Part shown: piece after piece, positions 10,828-22,800 of the stretch
Layout of the letters: every line of letters starts with the position of its first letter
How positions within the stretch are numbered: the first letter of the stretch is position 1
Assembly (NCBI GenBank): GCA_935421135.1
Contig: OW285190.1
Span: 9,682,501 to 9,746,500 of the forward strand
Reading direction: 5' to 3'
From: Bugulina stolonifera
Lineage: Eukaryota > Bryozoa > Gymnolaemata > Cheilostomatida > Bugulidae
Length of the DNA: 64,000 bases
Translations under genes and position numbers: made by a program
The notes under the pieces: generated by a model
Told to the model about the DNA's origin: nothing
The model's database searches: none
What the model saw: the letters and a program-made list of their open reading frames with translations, nothing else

Positions 10828-13800
10828 ATGACGGGACTGCTGCTGACAATAGCTGCTGCACTGACTGCTGGTATGTAAGTCTATATACATGTACATGTAA
10901 TGTAGATCTACTGTTCATAACTGGTAATGCAGATATCGTTTGCACTGATTATAAATAAGTTATAATGCTGATCCTGCAGGCTGCAGCTAATGTCTTGTAA
11001 CACATTTTATTGTGCGATATTTGTCCTAGTTATTTGGGTCGCATTATGCAAGTAAAATTTAATGATGCACATATTTCTGATGTTTTTGTAGGACTTTCTA
11101 GTGCGGAATTTTATCAATTCTTTGTATAACATAACCTGCATTAGCTAGAACCAAGCCTCTAAAACATTTATGACTACATGTACATGTATATTGTTGCAAT
11201 TAATTTAATGAAGTTGATGCATAAGAACTGCAGTGTACAATGTTTTATATGATTAAATATGATTATATACATATTCGTAACTCATCATCATGTTCTGATG
11301 TTTGTAAATTTTACAGTTTTGGCTGAAGAATGCTATAGACCAGAAGTGCCTGCATTTGCGGAAATAGAGCCAGATAACATTCTGTACCCATCCACTCATT
11401 GGTCGCCTACAGTTGTAAGGTTGGATACACATTGGTAGACGGAGACGCTGCTCGTACTTGTGGTCAGCTAGGTGTCTGGTCAGGAGTTGCCCCTCTCTGT
11501 GCATGTAAGCCTGTGCAGACGTCTTACCATTGACCTAGTTCCAAGTTTGCAGAAAAAATACCTCAAAATGTTTATTATCTAATTGGGCAAGTTTTTACAG
11601 GATGCTAATTTCTTTGCTTTCTTGGTGTGTTGAGTTTGTTTCTTTGAATACCTATCAAGAGGAAAAAATTTTCTAGCATCATTATTTCAAATTTTTATAA
11701 AAATAGAATGAATAGAAATGCATAAAATTTTATTTACTTTTATTTTATATCATTTATCCGTAACAATATCCAATCTTTGATTTAGTTTTCTCAATTCTGT
11801 AGTAACTAAAGATCTATGTAATGGAATTAAACTTAACAATTGTAGATGTCTAACTCTGAATAGAAAATTACAGAGCTGGAGTCAGTCATGTGGCAACACA
11901 TCAAACTTGGTAACGCTAGAAGGTTAGTGCTATTTATAACTCAAACTCAAAGGTGATGTAATTCATAGGCTTGTAGGCTAGAACCAGTGATTTTGTTCTT
12001 TACCTTCTACTTGTAGAAATGTTGACAGATAATCATTAGTTTACACTACGTAGGAAGGCATGTTAGATGTGTATGTGAATTTAGTGCCACTGGTTTTGTA
12101 TTATTTGGCAGGTGGCTCTGTGTTAAATGCTTCCAGTCGAATACTTGAAAATAACAACGTTGATAGAGCATGGATAGCTGGGCATACAGAACTGGCCTCC
12201 AAATGGAGATGGACAGGTAACGTGAAGATTCCTTCATACAGAGGGACGAGAGTGCATGTGCATCTAAGGAAATCGTAAATCTCCCTGAATGTTTCATCAG
12301 TCTACTCTGGTAACTTGGTCACATTCAAATAATGCTCTCATACCTGTGTAAATATGTAACGGTGGGAGTCATCGCCCTCTCTACAACAATAAAGCCACAG
12401 ACTACTCATGTACTGCATATAAATTATAACAGAAGGCCTGTGAACATTCTCTAATTAGAAAATTTTTCGAATTATAGGAAAATATTGTTGTTTATAGATT
12501 TATACATCATGGTCATGCATGCTTCTCGTCATCATAAAACGTTGTCTTCTCTCAATTTAAGAGAAGACAACTTCTGATTAATATCAGTAACTTCAGAGTG
12601 TCGATGATTTACATGGGATAACACCTTCTGTAGTAGTTTGACCAATATTTCTGGGTAGTGTATTTATTCATCTCAATTGTTGTAGCTCATCTTTCCTAAC
12701 ATTAAATCCTCTGTGTGGTTTTAGATAATTTAGACATATCTGAGTTCTCTTGGGCTACAGACGAACCCGATGTGTTAAATAATAAAGGAGATAGTATACT
12801 TCTGAGAAAGGGAGATGGTTACAGATGGAGAGCTGTTTCTGGTACAGATTCATATGACACTGCCAACGGCTGGTCTGTTAATAAATATGTCTGCCAATGT
12901 GAGTGTCTATTTATGTGCTTAATCAAATATTGTAGATACATGTAAATAGGTTGGAAAAATGTTTTTATGAAAGCATAATGATTTCTTACATTGTAAGTGA
13001 CTATTACATGTAGTAGTGATACAGATGCTCTAGATACATGGATGATCGCAAATTGTGCTTGAATTCGATACATGAAAAATGCCCATATGGCAAGCTGCTG
13101 TTTGGCAATCCTTGACGAAAAAGCTAGTGTTCAGGATGTTGACCTTTGACATCTGCAATGCATGTTGATGCAGCCAATGATTGATTGGTAATATTCTGTC
13201 CTTGACATCGGTATTGTATCTGGGAAATTTCAACTTTCACTGCTCCATCGGGAGTGTATAACACCAGCATCGAATAATTTTGATTGTGGTGAGGCCATAA
13301 GTTTATAAAAATTCTTTCACTCAGTCACGTCGAGCATTGATCAATTTGTCATCTGACGACTGTGTGACTCATTACAAGTGCTTGTTTCTGTGCATTGGAA
13401 CGCAACTCTCAGTTATGGGGCAGAGCCTAAAGCACCTCATACTTTTGGCACATGATGATCATTGTTATAGTTGATTTTTTTATCACCTTAACAACATTCA
13501 TTCGTGTATACCCAGCTACTCTTGAATGAACACACTGTAGATTATATTATGTACCATAAGGAGGGTCACCCACAGACCTTAAGGTCTGTAGCTCGAGTTC
13601 CAAACCAATTAAAAGTGATATGTATGTTAAGTAAGTAGGCAATTTGACCATAGAACTTGCATTGATGCTTGATTAGCAAAGAGCAAGTTCCAAGGTCTAA
13701 AACGAATGCTCAAGCATTATAGGCTTTTGGAACTCACAGAACCCAGGCTAGAGTATGACAATTGTCATACTCTAGCCTGGGTTCTGTGAGTTCTAAAAGC

Positions 13801-16800
13801 CTATAATGCTTGAGCATTCGTTTTAGACCTTGGAACTTGCTCTTTGCTAATCAAGCATCAATGCAAGTTCTATGGTCAAATTGCCTACTTACCTAACATA
13901 CTGCAGTGGTAAAATGTAAATCTAAACTCAGCCTCCCGACTGCATGGTATTTGTTATGAACATTCATTGCATTCCACTTGCCTGTGTTAATTACTTGTCT
14001 GTGTAGTAAACTGTCACTTATATACCTATAATGTGCATTACTGAGCAATTATGTCCTTTTTATACCCATGTAAAGAGGCCCGACCTCTCAGAATTACTTG
14101 ATATTCATTTTGGACATGAATTGGATGATTTTAAGCATCTTTTGTTTTGGGCCGGCCTCGGGCTTCCGGCCGCCATCTTGTTGTGCAATTTCTGGACGAC
14201 ACTGCGTCGGCCTTATACGACACTATGTCGGCCCTTTTACCGAAACTTCTTATAGTATATGAATCACATTGTTTTTATGTTCATTGTCTCAGTTGATACT
14301 TGGATTTCAATAAAGACACTTCTATACTACTATACTACAGAGTCTTCACTTTGTAGTATTGGTCGTTCCAGTCGTCAAGGTTCTCGACCTTGCTTCTCGA
14401 ACTTCTTGCTAGGTCGGAACATACTCTTTCTCAGTATAGCAAACAAGCATTGATTTGGGACCACATGGGTCATCTTGAGAAGTCATTGGACTACTAGTAC
14501 CTGCTGATCTTTCATGTAATAAGAAGACCTAGCACCACTCATAGGTTCTTCATTTTGGACAAGGGGTCGTCTTAGGACGACATCACAACCTCCGAAAAAC
14601 CATTACAATACATATCATTTTTAATTAGTTTGGAACTTGGGCTACATGTGTGTGGGTATGTGTGTGAGTGTTTGGTATTGGTACAGAAATGTTATGTGCC
14701 GTATCCTATTTCATTTTGACTAGATTTTCATGTTTCTGAAATGACATTGAGTAAAGCAAGCAATGAATAACTAATTCCACATACATGTAGGTTCTAGATT
14801 GAGTGCTTCTCCATTACACCATATTTTAGTTAATGAATAAGCCTAGTTTATCACATAGTTGTTGTTCTAAATGCAGATGGAGGAGACTGTCCGGCCAATA
14901 CATATGTGGATCCACATATATCTCTCAATGGTTCATGTTTTGTATTCCAAAGTAAGTTCTACCACGGTGATGGGAGATGTGTGTCTTGGAATGAGGTGAG
15001 TAATAGTTGAGCATTTTATTCATCGAGTGTTTAAAGCAGTTCTTCTAATTTATGCTCAGTATTGCATAATATGTAAATTCCTCTTACACAAGATATACTA
15101 GACTGAAGAAGTTTAATATGCTGTATATAAACCTGAACAAAAGCAAAATACTTTCCGTGCCGACACTGCATCAAGATCTATTATATTTCATGTTATTAAT
15201 ACTAAACAATGGTAAGCTCAGTCCCTTTCTACTGATTAAATACAACTTTTTACAGGAGAAACCTAATCACAGAAATGTCAACTATTGGACTACATATTGT
15301 AAGACTAGAGGAATAAACTGGCAGGATGCCAACAATAAATGTATAGCTTCTGGTGGAATACTGGCAAAGGCCAACACCATGGTAATGAATGTGTGACTGT
15401 TCGTAAATATACTAGTAAAGAAGAGTATATTTGGTAAAATCATAATGTTGTAGAACAGTAGAACTAATATCATCCCCCAGTTTGTACCCCAATATTCATA
15501 TCAATTGCCACATAAGATGACGTTATTTTACACAGATAATTAACATGCGTACATACATTGAATAAATTGTGTAAGTCAGATAAACTTTGAATTATGTTAC
15601 ACCATACAGATGTACATGACTCTCATAATAATCATTCCACCTAGCTAAGCGCTTGTTAGAATAATTATCTACCCGGTGTTTGAAGAATTTTTTGCACATG
15701 CAGATTTATGATATTCAAAAATCCAGTAGGCCTAATAATATTTATTAAATACAAATAATTTCATCCCATTAGTTGTTTTGTGAATATTATAAACAAACAA
15801 AGTCATATTTAATACAAAATATATCATCTATTTATATTTCAGCATATTAGTACATCACTAACATCATACATCAAACGGAAGGCAACTCAAGAGAGAAGGT
15901 ACGGTGGAAACTACTGGATTAGTGGAACTTTTACTAGTAAAATGGGATGGAGGTGGGGAGAGCAAGGTACATGTAAATTGTATTATTAGATTTTATGTGA
16001 ATTTTATGAATATTTGCTTAAGATGCTCAAGTGAACATTCGCATGCATATTTACTTCCAATGGAATATTTATTATTTTAGAACAATATTATACCATAATA
16101 CTTCTGCTAACATTTTAGACTGTTGGCCGTATTGATCTATATATTTAACGTAAAGTAACGTTGATGTATTATGACTATACCTGTACATCGTATGATAACT
16201 GTGTGGCTCTGTTAAGTTCATGCTGCTTATAATATTCTAGATGCCAAGTCATCATTGCCTTCACCACCCATAGAGAGCAAAGTACCCGGGTGTGGAATTA
16301 TTCTAAAAATTGGTAGTCTCCAAACTGGTGACTGCAGTCTTATATTACCATCCCTATGTACTAGAGTTGTAGGTATGCAATTTCCCAAATAAAGACACCT
16401 GCTTAATCCCATGCTAGTTCATTATTTCGTGACCTAATAAGTCAATTATAATTGTCACAAGATAGTAGTACTTGTGAGAGTTCGGTGAAGTCACTGTAGT
16501 CAGAGATAATCAAGTGACACACAGCTTGGTCTATCTAGTGCAGAGAAGATGTAGTATGTAGTGTAATATATCCTTGTTTATTGCTAGAAGTTAACTAACT
16601 CTCTATAAAAATGTAGGTGTTTATATATGGAATGGGAAAGTTCTAGAAAGTTCTCTACCAAAAATATTACATCACTAAAATAACAATTAGTCATAATCAG
16701 CTGAAAGAATATTCTACTACATTCCAGAGTATACAAGCACATTGTAGTAGTAAACAATATTGCGCAATAATTATAGCAATTATAGTATAATTATAGTAGT

Positions 16801-19800
16801 AAGAAAGGTATGTCAGTGTAAACAATGTATGGCTCATTACTGCCCTTTGTATGACATCAATATAAATGTATACTAAGTACTTATATTATAACATGGATAT
16901 AAACAAAATTTTCTTATTCCTACATTATGCCAATACGCTAGTACGTTAGAAGAGTCTATATGTATTGCTCAGAATTTGTGACAATAATGAATAAAATTTT
17001 AACTTTTAGATCATTTGAGATGAATATATTCCAGTACAACTGTTCTTGAGATATATACAATAGAGTATACAAATGTACCATTTTATATGCATAAATCTAC
17101 ACATGAACATTTGAGTGTATTGATGATAATCATGTAGAAACAACTCCCAATGTAGTAGTCACATGGTATTAATTCAATTGTACATGTTGTAGATCTAAAA
17201 GCGTAGGCTACATGCACATGTAGGCTACAAGCTGTATACATATTTTTCAACTTGCGACAACATTGGGTGGTTTAAAATAAAAATTATTGGATAACCAGTA
17301 TACATTTGCATCGTACTGTCATTGGCCATGAGTAGTATAGTCAGTGCACTTCTAGACAGACACGCACTCATTGACCCCTGTTTTCAACCAATCACAAGCC
17401 GGTATTTCCGATTTCAACCAATCACAGAAGAGCACAAAAATTTTGCACACGACCTTGCCAAGGTCACCCCAAAATCCCCCCTTCTGATTGGTCGAAAAAA
17501 CATTTGCACACTTGACCCCGAACCCGGCCACGACCCCTTCCCTTCCTCCTTCCCACCCTCCTCCCCTCCCCCTCCCCCACCTCCCACTCCTCCCTCCTCC
17601 CCGCCACCGCCCTCGTCCCGTCCGCGCCACCGCCGTCGCCGCCGCCGCCACCGCCGCCCTCACCACCGCCGCCGCCGCCGCCACCACCACCGCCCTCACC
17701 ACCGTCGCCGCCACCGCCGCCGCCGCCACCACCGCCCCCACCACCACCGCCGCCACCACCACCACCGCCACCGCCGCCGCCGCCGCCACCACCACCACCA
17801 CCGCCGCCGCCGCCGCCGCCGCCATCACCGTCATCACCGCCACCCCTCCTCCACCGCCGCCCACCCTCCCCACCCCGCAACCCCCACTCACCCGAACGAC
17901 CAATCGTTTGAGGCGGTCAAGCCGCGTCCGCCCACGTTGCGTGCGGCGCCGACCGTACACGTGGAGGCGACGCCGGTGCCCCGTATCCACCGGGCCAAGC
18001 GACTAGGCAGCGGCCCGCCGCTTCTCCCGAGCCCTCCACTCGAAAAGCTTGTGATCTAAACGAGCGAATTCGGCTGCGCTTCTTCGCCTATAACTCTCAT
18101 TAGCGATAAGAAGAAGTACTACGGAAGGGATGGTTTATGATGTGCATCGCATTGTTAATAAAGAAATGTGTAAAGTCTTGGCTATAAATACACTGATGGG
18201 AAGAAGGGTTGGTTCTATGATATACATTGTATTGACAATAAAGAAACGTGTGCATGTGTTAAGTCAGCATATATAATACATTAAATAAACTTTCCGCAAT
18301 GGTGACAATAGAATGAATAAAAGATTGTGTACACGTGTTAAAACACAATTGAAAGAATAAAAGACACATATTTAAAAGAGTATGTCATATCTGTTATTAG
18401 CAAGAAAGTCTGTGTACATGTGTTAAGACAGTGTATATTATACATTAGATAAACTTTTCACAATGGTAGCAATAGAATAAATAAAAGGTTGTGTGCATGT
18501 GTTAAGTCAGCATTATGTAATATATTAAATAAACTTCACAATAGTAGCAATAGAATAAATAAAAGAGGGGTTTAGGTACTTATTACTCATCTTCATCAGA
18601 AGTCGTAGGAGCTATAATGTTTACGACTTCGGTCTCAGCATACTCTAATTGATATGCTCCAGCTCCAAACTCTTGACACAGTCTTACCTACAAGATGATT
18701 TTAGTTTTTTACTCAGACGAATATCACTCAAGGTGGACAAAGCAAGAAATCTATACTTCTTTATGTTGTTGGTCCCTTACCATATCTGCTGATTTGTAGA
18801 GGTGAGCTAGTTGTTGAGGAGTTTCACTTTTGTAGTTACGAACTTCAGAATCAGCTCCCAATCTTAGACATGTATGTAGACATTCGTAGTCTTCATTCTC
18901 TATGGCAATGTGAGATGGGGCATATCCATCTCCCATTCGCTATAATATCAAACAAGAGAATAGAATTAAACTCCCCATCTAACTTATCAATTCGATCTAC
19001 TCTACTTTTATTCCACTGTAATGTATTCACTTACCCTCATATCTAAGTCAGCCCGAGTATTTTTTTTTAGTACTTTTAGTGCCTCTCTATGCTTGCTGCT
19101 ATGCGCTGTTTCAACAATGAGGTGGACTACACTCCTTCCATCATGATTGTAGCTCTGTACATTGTCTTGGGGAAGTGATTTGTAAGGAACTCTGAAGTAT
19201 GGATGCTTTACTTCTGCTCTGGTCAAACTTGTGGTTAGAGCATGAATAACCTTAGCTCTACCCAGACGTGCAGCAATGTGAAGGGGGGTGTCACCTTCCA
19301 AATAAACATTAGCAATATAGATAAGTATCGAATTGTTACAAGTTTTGCAATACTATATTTTTTAACAAGCAATGCATGCAAACATTGGTGCTATAAAACA
19401 CTAACCCCAAGCATCGGCTATTGCTCCATCCGCTCCCCTTGTGATGATGAGACGAATTAGTGAATCCGAACAATAAGACTGTACAGTTAGGTGAAGTAAT
19501 GTCTGCCGATTCGCATTCTTTGTATTCAGTTGTTTGTGACTCCTCGCAACAAATACCGCGAGTGCAATGGCTCTCTCATCTCTATCTCGGGCTGCTTCTA
19601 GTACCTCACTACATCATTTAGCATGATATTTGTTTTTCACATAGTTGAGAGGTAGTTATATGGGAAATTTGTCTATCATATTTTATTTTGATCATAAAAG
19701 ACAATACGAAACAAAAAAAAAAAAAAAATAGTTGGAAGTATGTATAACTTACAACTCTTCATCCTTTCCATCTTGCTCCCAAAAGATAGAACGAATTTCT

Positions 19801-22800
19801 TCTAGTAACTGTGTGCTAAGCTTATTACGAATATCGGTTAAAGGATCCCATTTCTGCCAATCTAGAGGTAAGCTTTTTTGGAGAAAGAGCTCAGACACCC
19901 CCTCAAATAAGTCTTTATTCTCATACTTGCTTTGTTCTGTACATCTTTCCACTGTTACCTTCATCAGCTCTTGGTTTATAGGAGTCATTAGCTTGTTGCT
20001 ATACTCGCTTGATCCATATCCACTTTCCATGCTATTTGTGTGCTAACCTTCTTTAATTTCTATTAAGAACAGACTGGAGCTAGAAAGAGTTAACTAAACT
20101 ACTGTTTCCACCTCTCTTTATATAGTGAATAAAAAGATACAAATAAAGCTGATTGGCTAACAGCATATACATTGGAGTGCATTGGAAACACATCAGAGTG
20201 CATCGAATCACATCGGGAAAGATCGAAAACACATAGGGAAACATCGAAACACATCGGGAAAGGTCGAAAACACATCGGGAGAGGTCGAAAACACATCGGG
20301 ACACATCGAATCACATCGGGGGAGGTCGAAAACACATCGGGACACATCGAATCACATCGGGGGAGGTCGAAAACACATCGGGACACATCGAATCACATCG
20401 GGGGAGGTCGAAAACACATCGAATCACATCGGGGGAGGTCGAAAACACATCGGAGGAGGTCGAAAACACATCGAATCACATCGGGGGAGGCCGAAAACAC
20501 ATCGAATCACATCGGGGGAGGTCGAAAACACATCGAATCACATCGGGGGAGGTCGAAAACACATCGAATCACATCGGGGGAGGTCGAAAACACATCGAAT
20601 CACATCGGGGGAGGTCGAAAACACATCGGGGGAGGTCGAAAACACATCGGGACACATCGAATCACATCGGGGGAGGTCGAAAACACATTGAATCACATCG
20701 GGGGAGGTCGAAAACACATCGAATCACATCGGGGGAGGTCGAAAACACATCGAATCACATCGGGGGAGGTCGAAAACACATCGGGACACATCGAATCACA
20801 TCGGGGGAGGTCAAAAACACATCGGGTTACATCGGGGAAGGTCAAAAACACATCGAGACACATCGAATCACATCGGGGGAGGTCGAAAACACATCGGGGG
20901 AGGTAAAAAACACATCGGGTTACATCGGGTTACATCGGGTTACATCGGGTCACATCGGGGAAGGTCGAAAACACATCGGGACACATCGAATCACATCGGG
21001 GGAGGTCGAAAACACATCGAGACACATCGAATCACATCGGGGGAGGTCGAAAACACATCGGGGGAGGTCGAAAACACATCGGGTTACATCGGGTTACATC
21101 GGGTTACATCGGGTTACATCGGGTTACATCGGGTTACATCGGGTTACATCGGGTTACATCGGGTTACATCGAATCACATCGGGATGCAATAAATCAGACT
21201 AAAAAAAGGCAAATCACTTCTGATTGGACAGAGATTTCCATAAAAGCAAGCGTGAGAGAGGATTTTTATCATTACCACTCAACCACCTAGTAAAGACTTG
21301 CAACTCTGTGGATATTTACTAATTCCTCTGAATAAACATCACTCAACAATTAATATGGTGAGTAAACTTATTTTAATATGTATTTTAGTATGAATTTACT
21401 CATTTGAGTTAACATTGGGACTAATTCTATTTTAGTAGTGATATAATACTCCCTTGGTATGACTAGAGCTTAGAAACTTTGTAAGCTTATGTATTAAACT
21501 GTTTTGATTCTCAACATGAGAGCAAGTATGTAGAGATCTGATCTGTCTATACTACAATTTGTGTGACCGGAGCTTAGAAGCTTTATATGTGGTGAGATTT
21601 TTTTCAATATGAGTAGTTATACCACTAGTAGTGTAATAAGTATCAAAACAGTTTATTACCACTTGTACTGGCTATACTAGTACATCCTAGCTATTTTAAT
21701 ATGTATTTTAATATGAACTTACTCATTTGAGTTAACATTGGGGCTAATTATATTTTAGTAGTGGTATAATTCTCCTTTGGTATGTCCAGGGCTTAGAAAC
21801 TTTGTAAGCTTATATATTAAACTGTTTTGATTCTCAACATGAAAGCATGTGTGTAGAGATCTGCTCTGTCTATACTACAATTAGTGTGACCATAGCTTAG
21901 AAACTTTATAAGTGGTGAGATTTATTTTCAATATGAGTAGTTATACCACTAGTAGGGTAATAAGTATCAAAACAGTTTATTACCACTTGTACTGACTATA
22001 CTTGTACATCCTAGCAAAGAAGTATATTATCAAGTGTAGCCTATACTCTACATCCAAGACTATACTGTACTAAAGTGGCCTATCACAATACTTGGGGTGG
22101 ACTTGCTGCTAAAAAGATTAACTGGATAATTCTAATGAATAGGTCTGCACTAAAGTGATTTATTACACTACTTGGGATGAACTTGTTGCTAAAAAGATTA
22201 ACTGAATAATTCTAATAAATAGGTCTACACCAAAGTGATTTATTACACTACTTAGGATGAACTTGAAGCTAAAAAGACTAACTGATTAATTCTAATAAAT
22301 AGATCTGCACTAACACAAGAGTAATTTATCTCTCTGTTTGGGAGGAGCTTACCATCAGAAAGACTCAATTGGTTGAAAAACACATAAAAAGTAAGGGGTG
22401 GTATTTTTGGTTTTTTTTCTGTCTTATACTGATTATTCACTTCAAAATTAATTCTTGCTAACACATGTTCTGTTTATCTGTTCTTGTTTCTATTCCCCAG
22501 TGACTATGGTGAGTTGGTGGTTTTATCCACACAGTTAAGGCTTTAGTATATATTATTACTTGTTATTTAACTTGCCTATGCTATTCATTCTAAAAGTAGT
22601 TGTTATCAGTATTCTTATTCTCTTGCTCAATAACTATAGGGATTAGTATTTTTGTATACTTGACTTGTACACTACCACTATGCTCATGTTTCCTATATAT
22701 TTTTATTCATTCTTATTTTCTTTGTTTAGTAACTATGTTGCATTAGTAGTTCCGTTTACTTGACTTATGCTTTGGTATATGTTTATTACTCTACATATAC

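Noticed and set aside
14031..14453. Open frames of 64-74 codons between gene 2 exons
   Set aside because: They fall inside solo LTR copy C, and equivalent frames are broken in copies A and D.
17322..18059. Long Pro/Arg/His, Ala/Thr and Gly-rich open frames on both strands of the TIRs (also at 26169-26948)
   Set aside because: They arise from CCG/CCA triplet runs that stay open in every frame. They have no domain, no conserved start context and mirror each other in the two TIRs.
20099..20906. Repetitive RHR/SHRGRSKTHR-type and Cys/Phe-rich open frames
   Set aside because: They are translations of the 31-bp tandem array, and their repeat cycles through frames.
20172..21185. CRISPR array
   Set aside because: The units are contiguous tandem repeats without unique spacers of constant length, and the host is a eukaryote.
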